Under the pieces are notes generated by a model. It ran no database searches and was not told where the DNA came from. It worked only from the letters and a program-made list of their open reading frames with translations. The position numbers and the translations under genes are program-made. A stretch of DNA of 64,000 bases from Trichostrongylus colubriformis (taxonomy: Eukaryota > Nematoda > Chromadorea > Rhabditida > Trichostrongylidae). The DNA lies in contig OZ022261.1 in NCBI GenBank assembly GCA_963978905.1, positions 32,175,686 through 32,239,685 on the forward strand, written 5' to 3'. Below, one piece after another: positions 22,701 through 34,056 of the stretch (the first letter of the stretch is position 1; each line of letters begins with the position of its first letter).

Positions 22701-24986
22701 GAGTTGGCTCTTTGCTTTCCATTTCTTAGAATGATTCCTTCTATTTCTGACACGGCTGACGATTTTAGGATAACAGACAAGCATTTGAGAAGAATTGCCC
22801 TTTCATCAATACTCGGAAAGAGAACCCGGCAGAGGGAATTCCATTAGTGCTTCGTCGTGGTTCTCAACCATTCACACGGCTTTGACGGCAATAGATCAAA
22901 AAGGAAAACCGATTTCTATGGGGCAGCGGCTCTGACAATTGTATATGGCCATGCGAATCTGAAAATTTAAAAAAGTACAAACATATATTAGGGAAATGGT
23001 TGCCCTGCAGCGAAATTATGGTATAAGAAAACGTAGTCTTCTACGCATTTGTAGTATCTTAATGTATCACAATGTACATATCACTGGCCTACATCTGGAA
23101 ATGGAAAAGCATTGTCAAATTCTCTGAGGATGTGAGGCTCCGCTTGTCGTACGAGTTCAGAAATCGTAAAGGCTCTCTAAGTAGGTGGCTTGGTGAAATA
23201 AGGCATGCGGTTACTTTCGGGGAAGTGATCCTAACAACAGTGTGAGTGCTGACCGCGCCTCTCACCAATGAGACAACTCCGCCCACAACTCAGTTCTTCG
23301 TAGACAGTTGCATTTTCAACTGAACTGCAACAACGACTCATGCATTGCAGCGCCGTATGTTTTTTGAGCCTCCATATGAAACTCGAATACTTTTCTAGTT
23401 GACCAGAGATCAGGTCCAGCTCACGCGATACACAGACGTACTCGATACATACTTATACTTGCCACACAGATATTTAAGATTCTACTCTGAATGTTTTGCT
23501 GTCTTTATGGTCTGCATTATTGAAGTTTCACTCAGTTGTTTATAGGGTTGCAATAGATTATAGCTGTAAACAACAACATCTGCAGCTCCTCTCCCCCACT
23601 CATTCATCCGAATGCTTTGACCCGTTCATTTATCCCAGTGGTTTCCATGGTTCTAGTGATCTATGGGGATTATGTCTTACTAGTCGACGAACGTCTGTTC
23701 CGTCTGGACTTCGGTCGCGAAATTGTATTGGAGTCCCGGAAACCTTGTTATGGTCCGACTGGCAAATGGTCGATTTTTTGGAATTGAGGACGATTTTCGA
23801 ACGCACTCTAATGGCACCGCACCTCTTTTGCCCATTGGAACACAGAAAAGTGCTCAGAAATGTATGACTGCAAAAGGTTGTCCTGTCAAACTGCATATTC
23901 CTATGTGATGATATGGGCATTCATAAAAAATGTCCATAGTACAGCATAGATGGCCAATCGTGAAGAATTTCATGAGGAAGTGGTTAGGTCCTAGTCCCAT
24001 GAATAACTGCCCCCAGAGAGAACAATAGATGTGATGCTAAAATTGACCCATATTAGAGCCAATTTATGGCATATGTCAGGGTTTGATGGAATCGCACATC
24101 CGACCCGAAGTATTCCGGAAAGTCTCGTATCAACACCGCCGACGCACAGCATATGCGAGCAGTCTCCAGGGAGTAATAGCTGTCTCACCGCGTTGTGTGA
24201 CACCTCAACGTGAGGAACCAGACGATTTTGAGCAGTCGTCGTTAATTCGTGACTTTTCTTTTCAATACCGCTAATTTCTAGCCCACTAGGGGGCTAAAAT
24301 ATGCGTAAATCAACGCCAGAGTGCAGTGATCTTGCCCTTCACTGTTTTGCCCTATTCTACTGCTGGAATGTAGTTGTTTCGTTTTAAAAATCTATCAGAT
24401 ATCTCTCCTTCCATCAGCTGTCAGTGTCTCATTACACTTCACACTCATATGCACCGGTGTTGCATTGCAATTGAACGTAATCCAATCTCACATTCAGTAT
24501 CATTCACCGCATATTTGTAGGTAATAGTGGGAAAGTGTCTCACTAATGAAGTCCGAGTTGTACTTTTCACTTCTTACACTCGACTGTACCGGTACTACGG
24601 GAAAGGAAAAGAAAACGGAAACTAACACTTGCTGCGGTTCGAGCATGTTAAGATGTTCAATCGACGACCATTTACTTTTCTTTTTGAATCAAAGATCTCT
24701 TATTCCTGGGGAATGTTTTCATTCGCAATAACACTGCCCCTCGACATACATTTTTAAAGCTCTTTTACAGCCTTGCATCCTCCACCCCTTTACTAATAGT
24801 GTTAACTTATGTTACACGTTACTATGTATCTTACACATACATATTCTATAAATCAGGCATGTTACCGTGCATCCTCTTCCACCTCGCGATTTTATAATAC
24901 TTCTCAATACTGTGTGGTAGTGAATAATACTTAGCGTTCTGAGGTCACGCTTTATGTGGATGCTCTCAGGACTGAATCACTGCGTC
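19711..24986. other. Mostly non-coding stretch with one MITE
   Basis: Apart from the 499-bp element at 20,638 I see no firm gene. A plus-strand frame at 23,647-23,787 (MVLVIYGDYVLLVDERLFRL...) extends upstream without stops to about 23,557 and reads like protein, but it lacks clear splice sites. A minus-strand frame at 22,538-22,780 overlaps a small repeat, YCGGTTRRCCGGTGATT, near 22,600. Both are left uncalled. Confidence 0.4.
20638..21136. mobile_element. 499-bp MITE, CAGTAGCG family copy A
   Basis: Termini are CAGTAGCGCTCAAAAGTATT and its near-complement AATACTTTTAAGCGTTACTG, with TA on both outer sides. Frames on both strands inside do not resemble a transposase. An element of exactly the same length and a related terminus lies at 55,689. 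Terminal CAG and TA target fit the Tc1/mariner superfamily. Confidence 0.85.
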
Positions 24987-25365
24987 AAAGGGATCGTGCA
25001 CGAAAAAATGAGCCTCTCCTACCCATGTATTTATGCTTTATCTGCTTAATAAGGGTCGCATGCAAAGTTTTATGCAGAAAAGTGAGTAAAAAAATTGAAA
25101 TAATACAGTTCTCAGGAGTGGCGGATGCCGGGCCTCAAGGTATGTGCCCGCCCTATCGTCCGCCGCGGTCGAAGACGTGCAGTAGGAGCATAAAGTTACG
25201 TAAACAGTCCTACTCTCCGTCACCATTCGCGGCGGACGACGGGCGGGCACTTGCTTGGAGGTTCCCTCTCTCTCTGTCCTCCGTTCGCCATTTTGACGAC
25301 CTTTATCTTGGCCAGATTCTCAGCTTTTTGTGTGACTTCGAGTGCGACCCCGTACAGATTCCTTC
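24987..25365. repeat. GC-rich palindromic MITE, family 1 copy C
   Basis: Left end AAAGGGATCGTGCACGAAAA, arms with GTTACGTAAACAGTCCTACT and GCGGCGGACGACGGGCGGGC, right end near CGTACAGATTCCTT. Same family as the 1,184 and 61,674 copies. Confidence 0.75.
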
Positions 25366-25664
25366 GAGCAGGATTACTAACTCGCATACAATCATCACTT
25401 AGAATTATTAATAACAAAAGAACAAGTTAGCGGGAATATTTGTGCACTCTCGATCTCTTCCAATGAGTGATAATATTTTATTGCAGCCAACACAAAAGAT
25501 TAGTGGAAAAGTGTTTGCCGCAATCCTTTTGAAGCGAGCGCATCAATCTCTTTTTCCGTTTTTTCAGCCCCAACCATCCCTGCGGTTCTATTCGTCAGGT
25601 CATTTTCTTGTTAGCATCCACTCATTGTAGCAAGAATGCATCGTCCATTGACATAGCGATATAC

Positions 25665-26847
25665 AGTTAGGGCCGTACGAGTGTGAAAAATCGCGCGAAA
25701 ACGCTTTTTCACGTTTTTCATAGCTTTTCCGGTATGAATCAACGGTATGAGTCATTGGAATACTGATTTTTTGCCGAACTTGTATGTATTTTGGAAATCA
25801 GTTCGTCTAGCTCTACGATACGATGCTAAAACTTCTTGGTTTTTCAAAACTCGATAGTAGGTCATGTTTTCACATACTGGAAAGTTTGGGAGAAAATTTC
25901 TTCAAAATCTGATGAGCTGGCGATAAAACTCCTGAGCCCTGATCTAAGTTTACAGCTGTGTAAAATTTTTTAAAGTTTTTGTCATTTCAGATGAGCCCCT
26001 GTTCTTGGTGTGGCCCTGAACAGCGCCTCCGTGCATACGCTGTGAAAAAACATTTCTTACTCATTTCCAGGTACAGATTCCCTAATAAAATCAACGCCGT
26101 TCGATTCCCCAGGAAAAGTGCTCGAGTGAAAGGTAAGAATCTTGATGGTGATAAATTTGGTATTTTCCTCATTTCTAACCTTTTCCTTGGTGTCAATAGA
26201 CGTCTCAAGCTCAAGGTTGGCCGGTTCACGTGCACGGCCATGGGAAAGCGCTCGTCGCCCGCGATGGTGCCACCGATCGTACCGCTCTTCCATGGCCATG
26301 CACGCGAATCGCACGCGGCCAATAAGAGCTTGAGACGATTGACAACAAGGAAAATGCTGGAAATGAAAAAATAACAAATTTATCACCATCAAGGTTTTTA
26401 CATATCATTCGATGGGATTTCTCCTGGGGAATTGAACGGCGTTTATTTTATTGGGAATTTGTGCCTGGAAATGGGTAGGAAATGTTTTTTCATTTGTGTA
26501 TACACGGAGGCGCTGTTTAGGTCCACACCAAGGAGCAGGGATTCATCTGAAATGGCACAAACTTCAAAAATTCTACACGGCTTAGATCGGGACTTGAGAG
26601 TTTTATTGCCAGCTCATCAGATTTCAGAGAATTTTCCCTCAGGCTTTAGAGAATTTGGAAAAACGGTCTAGTACCGAGTTTGAGAAAAGCAAGACATGGC
26701 GGAACCCTTGTAGAACTTGACGAGCTGATTTTGAAAATATCTTCAAGTCCGGTAAAAAATCAATAATCATTTGATTTATAGCGAAAAACGATAAGAAACG
26801 CGCAACGCGTTTTCGCTCGATTTTTGGATCTTCTACAGCACTAGCTG
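25665..26847. mobile_element. 1,183-bp fold-back element with GC-rich core
   Basis: Ends CAGTTAGGGCC... and ...GCACTAGCTG, flanked by TA. The arms match over more than 500 bp: the left arm has AAATCGCGCGAAAACGC and the right arm its counterpart GCGTTTTCGCTCGATTTTT. The centre near 26,250 holds a GC-rich inverted block (TCAAGCTCAAGGTTGGCCGG against CGGCCAATAAGAGCTTGAG). Several open frames of about 111 codons on both strands are consequences of the symmetry. No transposase is seen. Confidence 0.85.
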
Positions 26848-26859
26848 TACTGCCCTCAT

Positions 26860-29800
26860 TTGTACCACTTGTTTACTTTATCGTTGGAGCTCGTTTTGAT
26901 CATTAGTAATCAGCCGTATTTAGATAAACCAATTTGGACTGTTCTACTAGTAAAACGTGCGCAGAACTCAGCAATTCCACAGAAAGCGTGGGCTGCGCCA
27001 CATGTTTCGCTTTTATTCTTAACCATGGATTCCACTGATTGTGTGTTTGACAAGATAACCTATACTTCATTAAGTTAACTGATCTGTAGAGGATTTGATC
27101 TTATGGAGACTACAGAAATCATAAGCTGCACCATCAACCAATGCGCTAGTGGCTATTTGATTAGCTGCTATCGTAAACCTTTACAATATAAACTTTTATA
27201 AGCCGTATCCACTTTTGGAACGAATAACGTTCAAATAATTGTATTTTATTGCATTCTACTACTTGGACAACATTCTATTACTTGGATACTTGCACCAATT
27301 TTGCACTAGTAATTCAGTTTTGGAGTTCAACTCAGCACAATGAACAGTACTCATGCCGTTCGACAAGAGACGTCTAGAGAGGTTTCGGAAGGGGTATCAT
27401 TTGTAAAGTAGCGCGTTGTAGTGATTCATTCCCGAAAGGAACGAGTTCTAACATGTACAGGCGTGCAGGGGTGTGTACCCTTATGTCAGGATTCCGCACG
27501 ACTACCAGCGGCGTGCGACGCAGCGTGTGCGAGCTATGCGCGTCGCGATAGTTGGGTCTTAGAGCGATTACACGCTAATGCTAGGGGGGCCATAGGCAGT
27601 TGACTTGTAATCGCTTCGGGACCCAACAACATGGCGCCTTTAGCTCGTCCGCATTGCTTCGCTTGCGACACGTCGCGGTGCGAAATTCTGACATAAGAGT
27701 ACCAACTCCCCACCCCGCCTGCAGCTGGGGATCACACAAGCGAGCGGAGAGTAGACTGGAACTGAAACAAAAGTTGAAATTTTGTAGAGTAATGGATATC
27801 GATCAAAACTGTATGTCCGATGATACTATGTACTGGCCAATAATGCTTGAACATGTTCCTCTAGAAAACTTACAACTGCTATCTCACTTGGAATACACTT
27901 TACTTTTACTAAATTGCTCAGCAATTTCTTCTGTACTTTTGTAGATGTAGTACGTTTTTAACGTTTTCACACAGTTCTGAGCAAGCAGATCTTATCCACA
28001 TTGAGCTTGAGTAGCGTGTGCGTCAGGTCCAACTGGTCGCCGCGCCACGCGAATCGCATCGTCGCTCGCACCAAATGTTTTGCTGGTTAGTTGACCTTGC
28101 GGCTGTGAATTGGCCGCGCTATAGGGGCCCGGCAGCGGCTTCGTCGCATAATCTGGCCGATTTGAGGGCCAGTGGCACACACCGTTTAAATTTATACAAT
28201 ATTGAATCTCACATAAAGAAAAAGCCTCTTCGATTAGTTCACTTCCCAATATCCACTTCAAAATGATATTTTCTCGAAAGGGACACTTCTGTAAATGTAT
28301 GAAGTTGTCCATCGCCATCAGTGAATGTTTATCAGTTTGCTTGCAGTAGTAAATACTAGTGAAGAACATGTCTTGATTCGCATATCCGATCAAATTAGCG
28401 AACTGAACGAATGGGCTTAATATCTATGATATCTCTGCCCTGGCACAGATGGTCAGAGACAACTGGCGCCTCCACCATTAGTATGACTCATTGATCAAAC
28501 CTGTCTCAGTAGGCCTTCCTTTTGGTTGGTGCCTGACAGTTGGGGACAGATGACACGAAATCACTGATTTGTGCTTTTTCTGCTGAACTGGCTTTCCACG
28601 GTGATCACATATAAGCCGTAGCCCATACGGCTAATTATGAAGGGTACTTAGCAACGGAGGATGTGAAGATTGGTGTCCACCATCGAACAAACGCAATTTC
28701 ATATAGCGAAACGAGTAAAGTGCCGTTGTTCGTTAAATGTGAGCTCACGGAGCGCCGAATTGATCATCTTTGTCCTTCAGAATTGCTTCACTTGAAAGGA
28801 GTCACGAAAGCGCTTCTACAATCGCCGTTGTAGGGGTCGTAAAGGTGCTACAGCCTACAATAATAGCTGAACATACCTTATTCAAAGACCCTCTTCTCAT
28901 CTCTGCACTTTGATGCCTTCCGAAGATGCACACAGAGTAAAGCCGTTTAAAAGTTCGCAGCTTAGACGAATGTTCAGCAAGCGGTGACGACAAAGAAGTA
29001 CGAAGCCCTCATCGTTGCCCTTTTTGCTCTCCTCCACCTACGCATTCTTCACGTTACGGGGTACTTCTTGCTTGCTTGAACTGTTCATTTTTTCTTGATT
29101 TCTGGTTCAATGAGCTATTTTCATATGCTCCATGTGAATAACTTGATTTACATTGTAGGATCTGCATATTTTATTTTGGAGTACGTTTCCATCTTGTGCC
29201 CTCATTACGCTCTGCTTAACAGAATACATTCAGTGTTTTATGGCTGAAAGTCTGCATTTATATAAGGACATTGCCTCATGCTTCATACTTGAGCTACTTA
29301 CCGGCTTTTTTGGCATAGTGCCCGTACGTAAAAGCTTTACGAGATTCCTTTGCAAGTTACTCAATAAGTTCCTTGATACTCCGTAATGAGGGATTACTAC
29401 TGCAGTGTTCTATTGCGTTTAATGGTTTACATGAGTCCTTCGAATGCTCCAAGGCAGAAAGAGGGTGTTCGAGTGTTCAGGGTATAAAAATATGGTTACC
29501 GAATGACATTAGGTATCCAAGGGTAAGATGTAGTGCGCGAATAAACGGTAGAGAGCGCATCAAGCACATCAGTCAAGCTCGCAGCAGGCGCGTAAGGTCA
29601 CACTCCTCCCACAAGCCAGCGCTTTATGTGTAGCACATGACTGCCGCACATCACAGATCCGTTTGGCTCTAATCGATGCCCAGCGAAAACAGAGGCTGAA
29701 AATGCGTGCATCATGGTAGTCAGAGGAAGGGATGAGAATTCCCTTCCTTTTAGGCATTCCACAAAATAACATTACTAGATGGGACTTCTTTTATACTTGA

Positions 29801-32009
29801 AGAGTTTCATATATTGCACCGTTGAGCATTTATTCCCCTCTTCAACCTATTTCAACCTTGGTCAGTTACTGGGTTTTGAGGACCATCATAGGCTGTATTC
29901 GTCCTTACATAGCATTGCTATTGAAGATGACAGTTCCGAAAGGCCCTATAAAGTACATGGGTTCCTGTACTACTCGTGTTCTTGTTATCGTCAAAAACGC
30001 TTCTTTCCACACGGCCCTTAGCACACCCTTGGGTGCTCTGTCCAAAACAAATGTTCCACTCAAATACACTACTCTGCTATTCGAGAGCTCATTCACTTCT
30101 AAACGATTTTCTAATGACGTCTTTGGCCGGATATTTTATGCAAAGAACCGAAAGAAAAAATTGTTCGGCTTAACAATCACTTTCAGAAGCGCCGTCACGA
30201 ATTGCAGAGCCAGCTGGCGCCGGTTTAGCCTTCATCCTCTCCCATATGGACATGGCACTAATTATTCGACTCGATAGGATCTAGAGGATAAAGAATACTG
30301 TGTTCGAGCCCGCGGACCTTGCAATGCGCATTGCGCTACACTGCCCTACTCGGGCCATGTTGGGAAATGTACAGAAATTGCGACTTATATTTTGGTCGGT
30401 GCTACTGTTTTGACCTTCCGATGACATAGCAAACAGAGCGAAACAATTCAAAATTTGGAACGCGTCCAATTTTTTATGGATGAAAGTGACTTGAACACTG
30501 CCGATGATACCTGTCTGATCCGGTGCCACCGTCTAACAATTTTCAGGCTAATGTTATCAATTTCTGGGACCAAAAAACAGCTAATTGCTTAGAGAATGTG
30601 CAACATTGCCAATTTTCATTCCTTCCACCAAGAAGGCATGCTTCATATCTAGATATTGATATCGGCTGCCCATTGCAGATGTATAGACTGGATTGTTGGG
30701 CAACCAATAATTTCAATGGAATTATTTAGACCAGAAAAAATCCATGTCTGTTGTAGTTGCTAGGGATAATGTGAGTGCTCAAGATGGAACTTGAATGAAA
30801 GGTTGGGGCTCGAGAAGGCAGTCGGAGCAGTTACGATGAAGGACGGGTCCCACGTATTGGCGAAATTCTCGTACCCAAGCCACTGGGCTTCGCCCCCCGC
30901 TTAGCGCGTCACGTGCCCTGTGCAAGGTCGCTGCACTCCACAGATTCAGTTGACTGTGATCGATGCGCAAATGAAACTATGCAGCGCGAAGCGCTAAAAA
31001 ATTCAACAAGGAAAAGGTAGAATCATTTGTCTGGTTTTTGACCATTCCATTTCGCTCTTTCTTCAACTACTAGCGAGCGCTGGGCTCGGTTGCTCAAGGA
31101 GCAACAGTATACCACTTTCAAATGTTGAGAGAAGTTGTTGCAAAGAAGCTGGCTTGCGAACACACCACTCAACACCGTGAGAACTCGAGCGCGCAGCGCA
31201 CTTACGTTTTCCGGACATTATGCTAGTACATTTCACGACCACAATCTTACGCCACATTTCTCAGCTTCTCCATAATATATTGATGGCAGATTATCAAAAA
31301 TCAAGTACATTACGTCATAAAAAATTTAAAAGTTGAATTCCATAAGGGTTACTTTCCTATTGGAGGACAACGATAGAGAACCCATGAAACTGCACAGAGC
31401 GGCGTAGCTTTAGCAAATTACCGCATTAGCTCTTCCTGCCCCACTACGAACGTGAAAATTTTTACGTCTATTAAACTTTTGGTTAAATACTTTTTTCAGT
31501 TTTGTTTATTTTCGTTCGTTTTATTTCGTTTTTCATGCACATATCAATGAACGCAACAGGTATTCACCTTACAGAGCTTTCATGCAGTACGCCCTATAGA
31601 TGTCATAGGTGCAATCGAAAAGGTCTTATTCATGCCTCCAACATCCCAGTCGGTTTATTCCGAGTTGCACTCCATGATTTACCGCAGTTCGTTTTTGTTG
31701 TGTTGCGCTATGTTATAACTACTCATCTCATACGAAAGGAGTCCTCAGCAAACAAATTCCGTTTACTCCTAAGGGGATTCTGCAGAAGATATTCGCTAAC
31801 CTGTAGTTACTCGGAAACTGCCGTTCTCCCACGAGTATTATCAAGACACTTCATTAACAAAGCTTGGTTCGGGAATTGCAAATTCAGGATAAGCTGGTAT
31901 ACTTAGGCTGCTGCAGATTTATCCCCTGCTCAGCTGTGCATAGGCTATAGCTGACGCAGGCATGCTGACAGTTCCCAAAAAAAAACTACGCACTCTAGTA
32001 GCGTATATA
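26860..32009. other. Repeat-rich region, no firm gene
   Basis: Palindromic GC-rich remnants lie at about 27,450-27,720 (GCGTGCGACGCAGCGTGTGC and its complement) and 28,010-28,150. A tRNA-like B box, GGCTCGAACAC on the minus strand, lies near 30,300. Weak exon candidates are 30,541-30,726 on the plus strand after TTTTCAG (ANVINFWDQKTANCLENVQH...), 29,909-30,094 on the minus strand ending at GTAAGG, and a plus-strand frame from about 28,615 to 28,829. Another long plus frame is 29,822-30,277. None has a second supporting exon, so none is called. Confidence 0.4.
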
Positions 32010-32582
32010 CAGGGGGTGCCAAAAAAATAAAGTAATTTTTCTCCTCCACTTTCAACCCTACTTGAGTCGAATTTCAGCAAATTCTGACCAGGTATTTTCA
32101 TCACTAAAGTAAAGAGCTGACCTCACTCTATCACTATTCTCCGTAACAGCCTTCTGCACGCGTCCTTCGTTTCCAAGAACCAGAACGTGCCGTTACCACT
32201 GAAACCCCTCCGAAGGCAGGTTTGAGGCATTAAAAATGATACTTCGGATCATAGCAGCGTTGTCCGAGCAGCAAGGGCTCTGTGACTTCCATGAACCAAA
32301 GGGCCAATCCTTGGGAAGCTTCTCACAAAAAACCTACCACGGAACCTGACTTAACTGTTTTTAGCGGACCTTGATACCGAAGGTGCTCTGAAACTCGACC
32401 GCGCCGACTGAAGGTTCCGTATTTTGATGAAGGTGAAAGTAGTGAGTCTCAGCTTGCTCCTAATTAGAGGAGCATTTCGGGAATATTTTGCTCCAATACT
32501 TCTATCTCTTTCGTTTCCTTGTTTTGTATAGTGGGCGGATCTGAGCCGTGAGCAAAATTAATTTATTTTTTGGCACCTCCTG
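32010..32582. mobile_element. 573-bp MITE with CAGGGGGTGCC ends
   Basis: Termini CAGGGGGTGCCAAAAAAATA and TTTATTTTTTGGCACCTCCTG are complementary and flanked by TA. The interior has no long open frame. Terminal CAG with a TA target again suggests Tc1/mariner ancestry; it may be a decayed or deleted copy. Confidence 0.85.
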
Positions 32583-32781
32583 TAGTTTAGTGATTTTGAG
32601 AGGAATTGAAATCGTGGAGTTTCCGTGCACAATTCATCTAACCTATTTCATATACATTTTTATGTTGGACAGTCACCATTTCGTGAGCATCTTTGCCATG
32701 TCGTTGTGCGTTTATGTTCCTTGTGCTTTAATGGCCGTTTCCTCCACTCTCACTCGACTCGTCGATGATTTCATATTTCAG

Positions 32782-33959
32782 AGGCTATGTATACAAACCA
32801 TCGACAATTATGACTACATCCACTGGTCTGGCTACTATTGGTGCTGATCAACTACTAAACGGTGTCGCATCACGTTTGATATTCGGTACGATCTATTTTT
32901 GCTGCCTTCTTTTCTTCCTGAACGAGGCTTCTGCCTATTCTGAAGTAAATCCATTTCATTATGGTGGGTGGAAAAATGCCTGAATGAACGCATCCTGATT
33001 ATCTGATTTTCTTTCGGAAAGTCCTTGAGTTTGAAAATCTAAAGATCGTCCATCCATTTTAAATTTTAAACGACTTTATCGATGCCGCATGACGACGATT
33101 AGTGAACAGCCTTGGTGTAAGACTTGTATGGACTTATATGGGATTAAATAGACAAGCTCTAAAGCGCCTCATCTATCTTCGAAGACTGAGAAAGCGGTGT
33201 TCGCAATGATTTACTGCCGGGGTGAGAAGTTCCTGTTATGCAAAAACTGAATTATTACAAATACTAGAAATCTTATTTCTACATCCTTGGAATCCTGCTC
33301 GACCCAAAATTTCTTCGTCCTAGGGAGCGCACTTCATATAGTTAAGAATGGCATACATACTCCAAATGCCAACGCCCTCTGTTGAATACGGTGCGGTCCA
33401 TAACGCCATCCGAACCCACTAAAGAAAAACCGATAAATTCAATCGATCTCGATCGACCACTCATGCGTAGAGAATTTCTACCTCTGCAACTTCATCCGTC
33501 TAGCGGTGTGGCTCACGAGGCGTACAAGGCATTGTGTGTAGTGAGCGGCATTACCTGTTGATTACTATGCATCGTGCTTTCTTAAAGGATAGAGTTAGAA
33601 TAAAGATTCTTGGCGTAATGGACTGACTGTAGACCGCGCATTCTTGTTCCATTCAGAATCACGGTGACAGGTAAATCTGATTTTGCCTAATGACTTGAGA
33701 GGCTCAGCCGATGTGCAAGTCAGTCTTTTTTATCTTCTGAGAGAGTCTGATACCAATTCAACCACCCCGGAGAGATGAAAGGCTCGTTAAGCTTGGACGG
33801 GCACTGATTCGGGAATTTATCCCCGCTCCATAAGAGTGGAAGTGCGCGTCACCTTTTACTACACCACCTCTGCTGCTTTTATCGTACCTTCTTCTACAGT
33901 TTACGTTGCACTGAGGAATAGAAAATGGGGCAGAAAGTATGAGCTTCCCACAGTTGCTG
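32782..33959 (+). CDS. Probable upstream exons of the EGF membrane protein
   Basis: Exon 32782-32885 follows TATTTCAG and ends at GTACG in phase 1; it reads GYVYKPSTIMTTSTGLATIG and ends SRLIF. Exon 33900-33959 follows TTCTACAG and joins in phase (VYVALRNRKWGRKYELPTVA), ending at a weak GTTGGG donor in phase 1. That phase fits the first EGF exon. A stronger-looking donor, GTGAGG at 33,973, gives the wrong phase. Weaker possible exons further upstream are 31,575-31,608 (ELSCSTPYRCHR) and 31,786-31,834 (RYSLTCSYSETAV). I do not recognise a domain in this part. Confidence 0.45.
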
Positions 33960-34056
33960 GTTGGGCAAAAGAGTGAGGCAAAATGATTTCATTTTGTTCA
34001 TAGGCTTTTTTTTTTTCAAGAATAACTGGATAACTTGCTAAAAGTAATTTGTTTAG

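Noticed and set aside
25979..26408. Several frames of about 111-131 codons on both strands
   Set aside because: They mirror each other across the centre of a palindromic element.
28612..28912. Two overlapping plus-strand frames that both read like protein (one with NGGCEDWC in a third frame)
   Set aside because: Conflicting frames on the same bases and no matching splice partners. The EGF-like word ends at a stop after a few residues.
29822..30277. Plus-strand frame of 151 codons and minus-strand exon-like frame 29,909-30,094
   Set aside because: Both strands look plausible over the same bases and neither has a second supporting exon.
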